Source: Rhodanobacter sp. T12-5 (lineage in GTDB: Bacteria; Pseudomonadota; Gammaproteobacteria; Xanthomonadales; Rhodanobacteraceae). Taken from it: a stretch of DNA of 38,271 bases. Below, one piece after another: positions 11,101 to 20,252 of the stretch (position 1 is the first letter of the stretch; each line of letters begins with the position of its first letter). The notes below the pieces were generated by a model. That model was given only the letters and a program-made list of their open reading frames with translations. It was not told the DNA's origin and did not search any database. The stretch is taken from positions 1 through 38,271 of the forward strand of contig NZ_NPKN01000011.1 of the NCBI RefSeq assembly GCF_008329435.1, read 5' to 3'. Made by a program: the position numbers and the translations under genes.

Positions 11101-12354
11101 ATGAAATTTTTCCGCCGCAGCCTGCTTCCCTTTGCCGCCGTCGTTCTGCTGGTCGGCGTTGCCGTCGCCCAGACCCCGCCGCGTCCCTCGCCGGTGCCCC
11201 GCCCGACCGTACCGGACGCGCCAGTGCCGCCGCCGCCGGATGTCGATGGCAAGAGCTGGGTGCTGATGGATTACGCCACCGGGCAGATCCTGGCCAGCAA
11301 GGAGCCCGACCTGCGCGTCGAGCCGGCTTCGATCACCAAGATCATGACCGATTACGTGGTCTCGGCCGAGGTCGCCAACGGCAAGATCCACATGACCGAT
11401 CCGGTGACCATCAGCGAGCACGCCTGGCGCGGCGGTGGCGCCGGCACCGACGGCTCCACCAGCTTCCTCAAGCTCAACAGCCAGGTGCCGCTGAAGGACC
11501 TGCTGTACGGCATGATCATCCAGTCCGGCAACGATGCGGCGATCGCGCTGGCCGAGCACACCGCCGGTTCCGAGCAGGCGTTTGCCGGTTTGATGAATGC
11601 ATACGCCAAGCAGCTCGGCATGGTCAACTCGAATTTCGAGAATGCATCCGGCTACCCGATCGACAACCACTACACCACCGCGCATGACATCGCGATCCTG
11701 TCGCGCGCGTTGATCCACGATTTCCCCGAGGACTACGCGATTTCCGCCGTGAAGGAGTTCGAGTGGAACGGCATCAAGCAGCACAATCGCAACACCTTGC
11801 TGTGGCGTGACCCGAGCGTGGACGGCATCAAGACCGGGCACACCGCGGCCGCCGGCTACTGTCTGGCCGCCTCGGCCAAACAGGGCGAATCGCGGATGAT
11901 CGCGATCGTGATGGGGGCCAGCAGCGAAAAGGCGCGTGCGGACTCGGCGATGGCCCTGCTCAACTACGGCTTCCGTTTCTACGAGACGCACAAGCTGTAC
12001 GACAACAGCAAGCCGCTGGCCACGCCGCGGTTGTGGAAAGGCGCGATGAACCAGTTGCCGATCGGCGTCGCCGACGCCGTGCTGGTGACGGTCAAGCGCG
12101 GCCAGTACGACCAGCTCAAGGCGACCATGGACATACCCGCCACGCTGATTGCACCGTTCAAGAAAGGCCAGCAGGTCGGCACGCTGCGCGTCACGCTGGC
12201 CGGCCAGCCAGTGCAGAGCGTGCCGCTGATCGCGCTGGCGGATGCGCCGCAGGGCGGCTTCTTCTCGCGCCTGTGGGACAGCATCCTGCTGTGGTTCCAC
12301 AGCGACAAGAACGCCACCACCGACGCGCCAGCCAAGGGCACGGACGCGAAGTGA
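11101..12354 (+). CDS. dacA: Serine-type D-Ala-D-Ala carboxypeptidase (PBP5/6 type)
   Basis: Periplasmic low-molecular-weight PBP that removes the terminal D-Ala from pentapeptides. The 417 residues include a signal peptide (about 1-23, ending VAVAQ) and a Pro-rich spacer, then the three active-site motifs: S77-I-T-K80, S142-G-N144 and K244-T-G246. A PBP5-type C-terminal beta domain follows. It ends in an amphipathic helix FFSRLWDSILLWFH, the usual inner-membrane anchor, with a short charged tail. Its stop shares a base with the ybeD ATG (TGATG), as in the enteric dacA-ybeD-lipB order. Confidence 0.96.
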   Translation: MKFFRRSLLPFAAVVLLVGVAVAQTPPRPSPVPRPTVPDAPVPPPPDVDGKSWVLMDYATGQILASKEPDLRVEPASITKIMTDYVVSAEVANGKIHMTDPVTISEHAWRGGGAGTDGSTSFLKLNSQVPLKDLLYGMIIQSGNDAAIALAEHTAGSEQAFAGLMNAYAKQLGMVNSNFENASGYPIDNHYTTAHDIAILSRALIHDFPEDYAISAVKEFEWNGIKQHNRNTLLWRDPSVDGIKTGHTAAAGYCLAASAKQGESRMIAIVMGASSEKARADSAMALLNYGFRFYETHKLYDNSKPLATPRLWKGAMNQLPIGVADAVLVTVKRGQYDQLKATMDIPATLIAPFKKGQQVGTLRVTLAGQPVQSVPLIALADAPQGGFFSRLWDSILLWFHSDKNATTDAPAKGTDAK

Positions 12355-12644
12355 TGCAGCCGATCGACTTCAGCAAGGCGAAGCAGGACGGCCAGGGCTT
12401 CCAGTTTCCCGGGGAGTTCGAGATCACCGCGGTCGGCAATGCCAGCGCCAACCTGCCGACCCACGTGCCGCAATTGCTGGAGCGTGCCGGTCTGCACGTG
12501 CTCCACGAAAGCGTGCGGCATCGTCATTCCGGCGCCGGCAATTTCGTCTCGGTCACGGTCAGTTTTCGCTGCGAAAACCGCGAGCAATATGACGCGGCGC
12601 ACGCAGCCCTGCGCGAAAGTCCGGACGTCCGCTACACACTTTGA
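12354..12644 (+). CDS. ybeD: YbeD/DUF493 family protein
   Basis: Small cytoplasmic protein of 96 residues with an ACT-like alpha/beta fold in the family. It starts MQPIDFSKAKQ and has FPGEFEITAVGNA, then a helix ending VPQLLERAG, and a final SVTVSFRCENREQYDAAHAAL. Length and position between dacA and lipB match YbeD of E. coli. The start is fixed by the TGATG junction with dacA, although the reading frame is open further upstream inside dacA. Its biochemical role is not established in the family; a regulatory role for lipoate or wall genes is only suggested by neighbourhood. Confidence 0.92.
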   Translation: MQPIDFSKAKQDGQGFQFPGEFEITAVGNASANLPTHVPQLLERAGLHVLHESVRHRHSGAGNFVSVTVSFRCENREQYDAAHAALRESPDVRYTL

Positions 12645-12680
12645 TCCATGAACGCTGAGCGAATCGCCACTTGTGCGAGA

Positions 12681-12758
12681 AAATGTGGGAGCGACTTCAG
12701 TCGCGATGCTCTTCGGAGCAATGGCAAAAGCATCGCGACTGAAGTCGCTCCCACATTT
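12681..12758. repeat. REP-type palindrome, perfect 30-bp arms
   Basis: Bases 12681-12710 are the exact reverse complement of 12729-12758, with an 18-nt spacer. Each arm contains the REP word TGTGGGAGCGACTTCAG and its own small hairpin GCGAC-TTCA-GTCGC. Two REP units in opposite orientation form a BIME-like unit. It lies between ybeD (stop 12644) and lipB (start 12788), so it may block transcription or stabilise mRNA ends. A related single unit occurs inside nrdJb. Confidence 0.92.
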
Positions 12759-12787
12759 CACAGCACATCCGCCCCAGGTCGTCCTTC

Positions 12788-13456
12788 ATGTCGTTGCCGC
12801 TGAAAATCCGTCGCCTCGGTCGCCAACCCTACGCGGCGACCTGGAAGGCGATGAGTGCGTTCACCGACAATCGCACGGCGGACACGCCCGACGAGCTGTG
12901 GCTGCTGGAGCATGACCCGGTGTTCACCCTGGGTCAGGCCGGCAAGATGGAGCATGTACTGGCGCCGGGCGACATCCCGGTGCTGCCGGTCGATCGTGGC
13001 GGCCAGGTGACCTATCACGGTCCCGGCCAGATCGTCGGATACCCATTGATCGACCTGCGTCGCGCCGGCGTCGGCGTGCGTGAGCTGGTGAACAGGATCG
13101 AGCAGTCGCTGATCGACACGCTGGCGCGCTGGAATGTGGTCGCACTTCGGCGCGAGGGGGCACCGGGCGTGTACGTGGCCGACGCCAAGATCGCCGCGTT
13201 GGGGTTGCGCGTGCGGCGCGGCTGCAGCTTCCACGGCCTGGCCTTCAACGTGGCCATGGACCTTGAGCCCTTTCACCGCATCAATCCTTGCGGTTACAAG
13301 GGTTTGGCGGTCACACAACTGGTAGACTTGGGCGGCCCGTCGCAATTGGCCACGGTCGAGGACGTGCTGGTGGAGGAGTTCTGCCGCCAATTCGGCTTTG
13401 CCGCCGTGCCAACTGCCCCCGTCCTACCCGAACTCCCCGCTCGAGCAGCGGTCTGA
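12788..13456 (+). CDS. lipB: Octanoyltransferase LipB
   Basis: Moves octanoyl groups from acyl carrier protein to apo-lipoyl domains, the first step of lipoate synthesis. The protein (222 aa) has the signature [21 protein letters not shown] and the catalytic pair K134 ([12 protein letters not shown]) and C168 (INPCGYKGL). Family length is about 210-230. The ATG follows AGGTCG at a reasonable distance but right after the REP element, so transcription from within or beyond it is needed. lipA begins 9 bases after its stop. Confidence 0.97.
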   Translation: MSLPLKIRRLGRQPYAATWKAMSAFTDNRTADTPDELWLLEHDPVFTLGQAGKMEHVLAPGDIPVLPVDRGGQVTYHGPGQIVGYPLIDLRRAGVGVRELVNRIEQSLIDTLARWNVVALRREGAPGVYVADAKIAALGLRVRRGCSFHGLAFNVAMDLEPFHRINPCGYKGLAVTQLVDLGGPSQLATVEDVLVEEFCRQFGFAAVPTAPVLPELPARAAV

Positions 13457-13465
13457 GCTGTCTAC

Positions 13466-14476
13466 ATGAGCGAAATCTCCACAGCATCCCCCAAGGTCAT
13501 CCCGATCACCGTCGTCAGCGGTGCGCCTGCCGGTGAAAAGCAGGTGGGCAACGACAAGATCGCACTGAACCGCGCCGGCTTCGACACCGCCGTGCCGGTG
13601 CTTCGCAAGCCGTCATGGATTCGCGTGCGCCTGCCACAGGGCAACGCCGTGCAGCAACTAAAGGCGCGCCTGCGCGAGAACGCGCTGGTCACCGTGTGCG
13701 AGGAGGCGTCCTGCCCGAACATCCACGAATGCTTCAGCAAGGGCACCGCGACCTTCATGATCCTCGGCGAGGTATGCACGCGCCGCTGCTCGTTCTGCGA
13801 CGTGGCGCATGGTCGCCCGGTCGCGCCCGATCCGCTGGAACCGGCGCGCCTGGCCGAGACCATCCGCGACATGCGCCTGAAGTACGTGGTGATCACCTCG
13901 GTCGATCGCGACGACCTGCGCGACGGGGGCGCCGAACACTTCGCCGCCTGCATCCGCGCCACGCGCCATGCCAGCCCGAACATCAAGATCGAGATCCTCA
14001 CGCCCGACTTCCGCGGCAAGGGCCGCATGGAACGCGCGCTGGAAGTGCTCAAGGACTTCCCGCCGGACGTGTTCAACCATAACCTGGAAACCGTGCCGCA
14101 CCTGTACCGCGAAGTGCGCCCGGGCGCCGATTACCAGTGGTCGCTGGATTTGCTCAAGCGTTTCAAGGCGCAGCATCCCGACGTGCCGACCAAGTCCGGC
14201 ATCATGCTTGGGCTCGGCGAAACGATGGATCAGGTCCTGGAGACGATGCGCGATTTACGCACGCATGACGTCGAGATGATCACCATCGGCCAGTACCTCC
14301 AGCCCACGCCGCACCATCATCCGGTGGTGCGTTACTGGACGCCCGAAGAATTCGACGCGTTGCGTGAAGCCGGTGAGGCGATGGGTTTCCATCACGTCGC
14401 TTCCGGCCCACTGGTGCGTTCGTCCTATCACGCCGACCTGCAGGCGCATGCAGCCGGTGTCACCGAGTCAACCTGA
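13466..14476 (+). CDS. lipA: Lipoyl synthase LipA
   Basis: Radical SAM enzyme that inserts two sulphurs into protein-bound octanoate. Both 4Fe-4S sites are intact: the auxiliary cluster C78-X4-C83-X5-C89 ([12 protein letters not shown]) and the radical SAM cluster C104-X3-C108-X2-C111 (CTRRCSFCD). The C-terminal RSSYHA provides the serine ligand typical of LipA. At 336 aa it is slightly longer than E. coli LipA because of an N-terminal extension. It follows lipB directly; the two genes carry out successive steps. prc follows after 8 bases. Confidence 0.98.
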   Translation: MSEISTASPKVIPITVVSGAPAGEKQVGNDKIALNRAGFDTAVPVLRKPSWIRVRLPQGNAVQQLKARLRENALVTVCEEASCPNIHECFSKGTATFMILGEVCTRRCSFCDVAHGRPVAPDPLEPARLAETIRDMRLKYVVITSVDRDDLRDGGAEHFAACIRATRHASPNIKIEILTPDFRGKGRMERALEVLKDFPPDVFNHNLETVPHLYREVRPGADYQWSLDLLKRFKAQHPDVPTKSGIMLGLGETMDQVLETMRDLRTHDVEMITIGQYLQPTPHHHPVVRYWTPEEFDALREAGEAMGFHHVASGPLVRSSYHADLQAHAAGVTEST

Positions 14477-14484
14477 GAACATCC

Positions 14485-16725
14485 ATGAAATTTCGTCCCG
14501 CGCTGGTCCTGTTGCTGGCCTTCACCGCCACTTTCGCCTTTGCGCAATCGGCCGCCGATCTCGGCGCCGGCACCGCTCGCAAGGCGGCCGTCTGGCCGCT
14601 TGCGCCCACTCCCGACGAGGCGCAGGCCGCGCAGCTTTCCGCGCGCTTCCTCACCCGCTTCCACTACGACGCGCAACCGCTCGACGACGCGATGTCGGCG
14701 CGGATCTACGCCGCGTATCTCAAGTTGCTCGATGGCGAGAAGGTGTTCTTCACCCAGGCCGACCTGGCCAAATTCGCACCGTTGAAGACCACGCTGGACG
14801 ACGCGATCTGGAATGACGACCTGTCCGCGCCGTTCTCGGTGTTCAACCTGTACGTGCAGCGCGCGGTCGAGCGCATGACCTATGCGCGCGGCCTGCTCAA
14901 GCAGGGCTTCGATTTTACCGCCGACGAAAGCTACGCGTTCGATCGCAAGGACGCCGCGTGGCCGAAGGACCAGGCCGAGCTCGACGACTTGTGGCGCAAG
15001 CGCACCAAGAACGACTGGCTGCGCCTGAAGCTGGCCGGCAAGTCCGACGCCGACATCCGCAAGACGCTGGACAAGCGCTACGCCGGTTACATCGAGCGCG
15101 TCAAGCAGCTCGACGGTGAGGACGCCTTCCAGAGCTTCATGACCGCCTACGCCGAAACCACCGACCCGCACACCGATTACCTCGGCCCGCGCGCGGCGGA
15201 AAACTTCGACATCGCCATGAAGCTGTCGCTGGAGGGCATCGGCGCGGTTTTGCAGGCGCGTGACGACTACACCCAGATCCGCGAGCTGGTGCCGGCCGGT
15301 CCGGCCAACAAGTCCGGAAAGGTGCATGTCGGCGACCGTATCGTCGGCGTCGGCCAGGGCGAGAAGGGCCCGATCGTCGACGTGATCGGCTGGCGCCTGG
15401 ACGACGTGGTCAATCGCATTCGCGGCAAGAAGGACACCACCGTGCGGCTGGAGATCATCCCTGCCGATGCCGGCGTGGACGGCAAGCACGAGATCGTCAG
15501 CCTTGTGCGCAAGAAGGTCAGCATCGAGGAGCAGGCGGCGAAGAAGAAGATCGTCGAGATCAAGGACGGCGACGTCACCCGCAAGATCGGCGTGATCGAG
15601 TTGCCCACGTTCTATTCCGATTTCGGCGCACGCAGTGCCGGCGACAAGAACTTCAAGAGCGCCACCCGCGACGTCGCCAAGCTGCTCGGCGAACTCAAGC
15701 TCGCCGGCGTGCAGGGCGTAATCGTCGACCTGCGCAACAACGGCGGCGGCTCGCTGGCCGAGGCCAACTCGCTGACCGGCCTGTTCATCGACAAGGGCCC
15801 GGTGGTGCAGGTGCGCGACTCCAAGGGCGAAGTGCAAGTGCAGGGCGACGACGATCCGGGCATGGCATGGAGCGGCCCGCTGGCCGTTCTGGTCAACCGC
15901 GGCACCGCCTCGGCCTCGGAAATCTTTTCAGCTGCCATCCAGGACTACCACCGTGGCCTGATCATCGGCGAACCGACCTTCGGCAAGGGCACCGTGCAGA
16001 ACCTGGTCGACCTGGATCGGTTCGCGCAAGGCGACAGCGAGAAACCCGAACTGGGCGAGCTGAAGATGACCATCCAGGAATTCTTCCGCATCAACGGCGG
16101 CTCGACCCAGTTGAAAGGCGTGACCCCGGACATCGAGTTCCCGAAGAACGGCGACGACAAGGACTTCGGCGAGTCGACCTACGACAATGCGCTGAAATGG
16201 ACCCAGATCCCGCCGGCGGACTACCAGCCGGTGGCCACCCTCAATGCCTATCTCCCGCAACTGGCGAAGCTGCACGACGAGCGCGTGGCGACGTCGCCGG
16301 CGTGGAAGCTGATGCTCGACGAGCTGGCGCAATACAAGATCATGCGCGACAAGACCTCGATCTCGCTGAACTTCGCCGCGCGCGAAGCCGAGCGCAAGCA
16401 GCAGGAGGCGATCCAGTCCGGCTTCCGTGCGCGGCACAAGGCCATCGACGGCACCGACGTGCTGGGCGATGACGACCAGAGCCACCTCGACGACGGCCTC
16501 AACGCGAACGAGCGCAGCCTGAAGAGCGAACTCAAGGAAGAGAAGGAATCAAAGAAGGCGAAGGATGTGCAGCTCGACGAAACCGCGCACATCCTGTTCG
16601 ACGCGATCGGCATGATCAAGGCCGATCCGAAGCTCGCCGCCGCCGTGCTGCCGTATGGCGGAAAATATAGCAGCGGCCTCGCTGCGGCACCCACCGCACC
16701 GGCGACACTGGAACCGACGCACTGA
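14485..16725 (+). CDS. prc: Tail-specific periplasmic protease Prc
   Basis: S41 C-terminal processing peptidase that degrades misfolded or tagged periplasmic proteins and, in enterics, the wall endopeptidase MepS. Domains in order: signal peptide (1-20), N-terminal helical domain, PDZ (about 245-330, GIGAVLQARDDYTQIRELVPAGPA), S41 core (about 370-530) and C-terminal DUF3340-like helical region rich in Lys/Glu. Taking the E. coli spacing, the Ser-Lys dyad is S476 (GTASASEIF) and K501 (GEPTFGKGTVQ), with D487 at the third position. The 746 residues exceed E. coli Prc (about 680) through a longer C-terminus. It shares the strand with lipA and ends at a strong terminator. Confidence 0.95.
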   Translation: MKFRPALVLLLAFTATFAFAQSAADLGAGTARKAAVWPLAPTPDEAQAAQLSARFLTRFHYDAQPLDDAMSARIYAAYLKLLDGEKVFFTQADLAKFAPLKTTLDDAIWNDDLSAPFSVFNLYVQRAVERMTYARGLLKQGFDFTADESYAFDRKDAAWPKDQAELDDLWRKRTKNDWLRLKLAGKSDADIRKTLDKRYAGYIERVKQLDGEDAFQSFMTAYAETTDPHTDYLGPRAAENFDIAMKLSLEGIGAVLQARDDYTQIRELVPAGPANKSGKVHVGDRIVGVGQGEKGPIVDVIGWRLDDVVNRIRGKKDTTVRLEIIPADAGVDGKHEIVSLVRKKVSIEEQAAKKKIVEIKDGDVTRKIGVIELPTFYSDFGARSAGDKNFKSATRDVAKLLGELKLAGVQGVIVDLRNNGGGSLAEANSLTGLFIDKGPVVQVRDSKGEVQVQGDDDPGMAWSGPLAVLVNRGTASASEIFSAAIQDYHRGLIIGEPTFGKGTVQNLVDLDRFAQGDSEKPELGELKMTIQEFFRINGGSTQLKGVTPDIEFPKNGDDKDFGESTYDNALKWTQIPPADYQPVATLNAYLPQLAKLHDERVATSPAWKLMLDELAQYKIMRDKTSISLNFAAREAERKQQEAIQSGFRARHKAIDGTDVLGDDDQSHLDDGLNANERSLKSELKEEKESKKAKDVQLDETAHILFDAIGMIKADPKLAAAVLPYGGKYSSGLAAAPTAPATLEPTH

Positions 16726-16738
16726 ATGCCGTGCGGTC

Positions 16739-16773
16739 AAAAAAGGGGCGGCGCGAGAGCGCCGCCCCTTTTT
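16739..16773. terminator. Bidirectional terminator after prc
   Basis: GGGGCGGCGC (16745-16754) and GCGCCGCCCC (16759-16768) form a perfect stem over a GAGA loop, with six A before and five T after. It can therefore work on both strands, matching the convergence of prc with the hydroxylase gene. Confidence 0.95.
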
Positions 16774-16826
16774 CATGATCATCCGGTGCCGATCCCTGGC
16801 AGAGTTGCCAGCTGTGATGACACGGG

Positions 16827-18149
16827 TCAGTCCGGTGTGACGGGTATTTCGCAGGACTGGTTGAAATCACCGATCGCCTCGACCAGGTCGGTCACCGCCA
16901 TACGTTCCGCCTCACTGAGCTCCGGATGCCAGCTGTCCAAGATCAGCACCACGCGCGTCTGCCCGCTGCGGTTCCATGCCTCATGTTCGTAAGTGTCGTC
17001 GAACGTCACGCACCGACCTTCCTGCCAAACGTGCTCCTCGCCACCAACGCGGATGGCGCAGTCGGGCGGAACGATCAGGGGCAGATGGGTCACCAGCCGC
17101 GTATTGGTGACCCCTCTGTGCGGCAGGATGTGCGTACCCGGACTCAGCACCGAGAACAGTGTTTCCGGTGCATGGTCGCGGATGCGTACCAGCGGCAACG
17201 TATTGAGCACAGCCGTCGTTTGCGGACAGCGTGCGCAGTGTTCGTCATGGCGCTGGCCATGGCGATTGAAAAAGTACGCATCCCAGGCGGGGTCCTGGTC
17301 GCTGGATGAACGCAGCATGCCGTGACTGAGGTGCGCGGGCACCGGGCCTAGAAACGCCTCCAGCTGCTGCCCCTGTGACAGCACGGCGCGCAGCTCTTCG
17401 CGCACGATGGCGGTTGCCGCCTCCAGCCTCTCCAGCCAGAGGAAGTGCTTGCGCGGGTAGTACGGCTGACTTGCGATGCCGGGAAAATAGAGGAATGTCG
17501 GCTTCTGTCGCGGATCGGGGATGTTTGCCGGTTGCTCGAAGAAGTAGATCGACAGACTGCGCTCCACCCGCACCAGTTCGTCGCTGCCGTAGCGCTCGCG
17601 CAGCGGATCCAGTACGCCGCGAAACAGCTGTCGCCGCCCCTTGTTGACGTAGTTGATGGCGTATTTCACCGCATCGCGCAGCCTCGGCGCGGTGGTTGCG
17701 TCGTCCTGCCAGCGCCCCAGCGCCCGCGCACTCTCGATGGCCATGAAGTAGGCCTTCAGTGCTTCGTGCGCTTGTCCCAGTTGCTCCAGGGCCATGCCCA
17801 GTTGCAGGCGCGCCACAAACATTCGTGGTGCCAGTGAAAGTCCGTGCCTGAAGCTGGTGGCAGCTGCGCTGAAATCTTCCGCTGCCAGCTGCGCGCTGGC
17901 CAGTTGGACCCAAAGAGCCGGGTCATTCCGGATCATTCTGACGACGACCTGCAAGCGCCCCACGGCCGCCTCATGCTCCCCGCGTGCGGATTGGCAGTCG
18001 GCCACGAACCGCAGCGCCTCGACATCCTGCGGATGCCGCTCAAGCAGGCCCAGGAAAGACTTCTCCGCGGCGTTCGACTCACCCTGTTGGGCATGTTGCC
18101 GGGCAATGCGCCGGATGGCTTCCATAGTATCGTCGTGTGGCTGACTCAT
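16827..18149 (-). CDS. TPR protein with aspartyl/asparaginyl beta-hydroxylase domain
   Basis: Likely Fe(II)/2-oxoglutarate dioxygenase (440 aa). Residues about 10-150 form TPR-like helical repeats (ALRFVADCQSARGEHEAAV, ARLQLGMALEQLGQAHEAL). The C-terminal Asp_Arg_Hydrox-like domain (about 220-410) has HILPHRGVTNTRLVTHLPL (metal ligand H344, R351) and FDDTYEHEAWNRSGQTRVVL (metal ligand H389, R399), the same arrangement as human AspH. There is no signal peptide, so it is probably cytoplasmic. It is the distal gene of the receptor/sulfotransferase cluster, 146 bp after the sulfotransferase stop. The substrate is unknown; a peptide or protein side chain is the family expectation. Start is ATG 18149; Met9 is an alternative. 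Confidence 0.87.
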   Translation of the reverse strand: MSQPHDDTMEAIRRIARQHAQQGESNAAEKSFLGLLERHPQDVEALRFVADCQSARGEHEAAVGRLQVVVRMIRNDPALWVQLASAQLAAEDFSAAATSFRHGLSLAPRMFVARLQLGMALEQLGQAHEALKAYFMAIESARALGRWQDDATTAPRLRDAVKYAINYVNKGRRQLFRGVLDPLRERYGSDELVRVERSLSIYFFEQPANIPDPRQKPTFLYFPGIASQPYYPRKHFLWLERLEAATAIVREELRAVLSQGQQLEAFLGPVPAHLSHGMLRSSSDQDPAWDAYFFNRHGQRHDEHCARCPQTTAVLNTLPLVRIRDHAPETLFSVLSPGTHILPHRGVTNTRLVTHLPLIVPPDCAIRVGGEEHVWQEGRCVTFDDTYEHEAWNRSGQTRVVLILDSWHPELSEAERMAVTDLVEAIGDFNQSCEIPVTPD

Positions 18150-18295
18150 CGGCGATCAATCGTCTCGCATGGAAAAGCTCAGCTCCCTAGGCGCAAACCA
18201 CGGGAACTCCCGGTCACCATCATACGCGGGAGATCTTGCCGGCAACCGGGCTCGGCGCGATACCCGGCGCAGGCCACGATTCGCATTGGCGAACC

Positions 18296-20146
18296 TCACT
18301 CGGCATAGCCGAGCCGATGCATGACGGGGTGCAATATCGGCAGCACCGGCTCGAACCATTGGCGGTAGGCTTGCCAGCGACCCACCGCCTTGCTGCTGAT
18401 GCCCTGGATGACCTGGGCGTAGCTCGGGGTACTGATGAACGGCTTGCTCTGCGCGTGCTCTGAAAAGCGTGCCATGGGCGATGCGTCATGGATGTCGAGG
18501 AACTGCCCCAGTCGCGCGACATTATCGTCGAAGTGGCTCACGACGGATTCGTAGCGCCACTCCAGCACGTTTGGCGCGAGTACCTCGACCTGTCGCTGCC
18601 ACTGCTCGAAGGCCTGCACGTAACCGTGCGCCAGGCGCTGCAGGGATGAGCACAGCACCATGAATGCCGGTGAGCGGAAGGACTGCATGTAGCAGCTCAG
18701 CAACACGTCGCAGGGGTGGCGCAGGCACAGGATGATCCGTGCTTGCGGGAACAGCCGCATGATCATCGGCAGGCACAACATGTTGAGTGGATTCTTGTCC
18801 ACCAGCCGGCGTGTTCCGAGATCCGGCACGACCTGTTCGACCCGGCGGAAGTAGACGGCGCGCAGTTGGTCCGCATCGTCCGGCGTGAGGCTTGCCAGGT
18901 CTTGCGGATAGCACTGACCAGTCATTTCCATGGCCTCGATCAGGTCATGGATGAATGCGCGCTCGTCCATCGAGCGGAAATCCGGATGCGCATCGAGCAT
19001 TTGCTCCAGCAGGGTGGTGCCGGAACGCGGAAAGCCGACCACGAAAACCGGCTGTTGCCCGACACGCGATGCGGGCAGTGGCTTCCAGTCCTCGTGGGCC
19101 GCGCGTTCAACCAGGCGAGTGACCATCTGCAGCGGCATGCTATCGGGTCGCATCAGCTCCGGTACGATGTCTTGTGCAATATTGAGCTGCGCGGCATGGG
19201 CGGTCTGCAACGCCGGCCATACCGCATCATGCTGATTCATCCGGCTGCTGGCGGTAGCCAGGCCGAACGCGGCGCTGGCGCGGTGCTGGTCATCGAGGTT
19301 CAGCGTGAGCATCCGGCGATACAGCGCTGCCGCGGTCGCGTAGTCGGCGTTGCGCATGGACAGTGCAGCATGTGCGCTCCAGCCTTCGGCGCGGGCATCG
19401 TCGTCCGCGGGCAATTGATCGAGAACGTCCAGTGGCACCTGTCGCAGTTGCTCGAGTGCGCGATCGAGCTGGTTGCTGCGTTCGTATAGCGCCGACCGCT
19501 GGGCGGCGATGCGCAGTCGCATGATCCCGGCTGCCGGTCCATCGGGCAGCTGCGCCCGGTCGAGCGTGTCCAGCGCGATGTCGAGTTCGCCCTGTGCGGA
19601 AAGCATCGCGGCAAGACTGAGGGCCTGTTCACCCGACTGGGCCGGCCAGTCGGCGGCACCGGCCAGCATGGCCTGCTGACCGTCATTATCTCCCCCGACA
19701 TAGCATGCGTGCGCGGCTTGCAGGCGGGCTTCTATAAACTGTGGCGACAGACGTACCGCATCCATCAGTGCATGCTTGGCCAGCACCCAATGCCGTTGCT
19801 GCAGATGCAACAGGCCGATGTTGTAGTGCAATTCGGCATCGTCCGGTACCAGCGAGAGCGCGGTCTTGAAGGCATGTTCGGCCCCTGCCATGTCGCCATC
19901 CTGGCGGCAGGCAAGTCCGAGATTGTTCCAGTACGCGGATACCTGCGGCCGCATGCGCGTCAGCGACGCGAACGTGTTTGCCGCCTGGCGGTAGCGCGCG
20001 CATGCATACTGGGCGAGGCCCCGCCACAGCAGGGCAGGTTCGTCCGTTTCAGCCGCACTTTCGCCGAGGGCGATGACTTGCTCCATGTCGCCGGCGTCGT
20101 AGGCGCTGATCATCGCCTCAGAGAGGCTGTGGTTGGGTGCGGGCAT
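18296..20146 (-). CDS. TPR-containing sulfotransferase family protein
   Basis: Predicted PAPS-dependent sulfotransferase fused to TPRs (616 aa from ATG 20146). Residues about 15-320 are TPR repeats (YWNNLGLACRQDGDMAGAEH, LHYNIGLLHLQQRHWVLAKH). The C-terminal Sulfotransfer domain begins with the 5'-phosphosulfate loop GFPRSGTT (about 371-378) followed by LLEQMLDAHPDF; ILCLRHPCDVLLSCY looks like the 3'-phosphate site. It ends SYAQVIQGISSKAVGRW, typical of this bacterial TPR group. A TTG at 20185 in frame abuts a hairpin without a ribosome-binding site, so it is rejected. Related enzymes sulfate tyrosine or small molecules; the acceptor here is unknown. It lies downstream of a TonB receptor. Confidence 0.87.
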   Translation of the reverse strand: MPAPNHSLSEAMISAYDAGDMEQVIALGESAAETDEPALLWRGLAQYACARYRQAANTFASLTRMRPQVSAYWNNLGLACRQDGDMAGAEHAFKTALSLVPDDAELHYNIGLLHLQQRHWVLAKHALMDAVRLSPQFIEARLQAAHACYVGGDNDGQQAMLAGAADWPAQSGEQALSLAAMLSAQGELDIALDTLDRAQLPDGPAAGIMRLRIAAQRSALYERSNQLDRALEQLRQVPLDVLDQLPADDDARAEGWSAHAALSMRNADYATAAALYRRMLTLNLDDQHRASAAFGLATASSRMNQHDAVWPALQTAHAAQLNIAQDIVPELMRPDSMPLQMVTRLVERAAHEDWKPLPASRVGQQPVFVVGFPRSGTTLLEQMLDAHPDFRSMDERAFIHDLIEAMEMTGQCYPQDLASLTPDDADQLRAVYFRRVEQVVPDLGTRRLVDKNPLNMLCLPMIMRLFPQARIILCLRHPCDVLLSCYMQSFRSPAFMVLCSSLQRLAHGYVQAFEQWQRQVEVLAPNVLEWRYESVVSHFDDNVARLGQFLDIHDASPMARFSEHAQSKPFISTPSYAQVIQGISSKAVGRWQAYRQWFEPVLPILHPVMHRLGYAE

Positions 20147-20185
20147 GCCTTTCCGATCGGTTGTCTGCCGGTCTTCATTATGCAA

Positions 20186-20216
20186 GAGGGGCCGCGAGAA
20201 TATCCCGCAGCCCCTC
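20186..20216 (-). terminator. Hairpin between TonB receptor and sulfotransferase genes
   Basis: Plus-strand arms 20186-20198 and 20204-20216 pair over a 5-nt loop. The two imperfect positions become G-U pairs only in the minus-strand RNA, which points to function on that strand. It lies 36 bases beyond the receptor stop and has only TT after it, so it may attenuate rather than stop readthrough into the sulfotransferase gene. Confidence 0.6.
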
Positions 20217-20252
20217 CAAGGCGCCGTGAAACTTTCCAGCCGGCTCAGCCGG

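Noticed and set aside
20147..20185. Longer sulfotransferase start at TTG 20185
   Set aside because: The TTG abuts the hairpin at 20186-20216 and has no ribosome-binding site; ATG 20146 gives the expected start of the TPR region.
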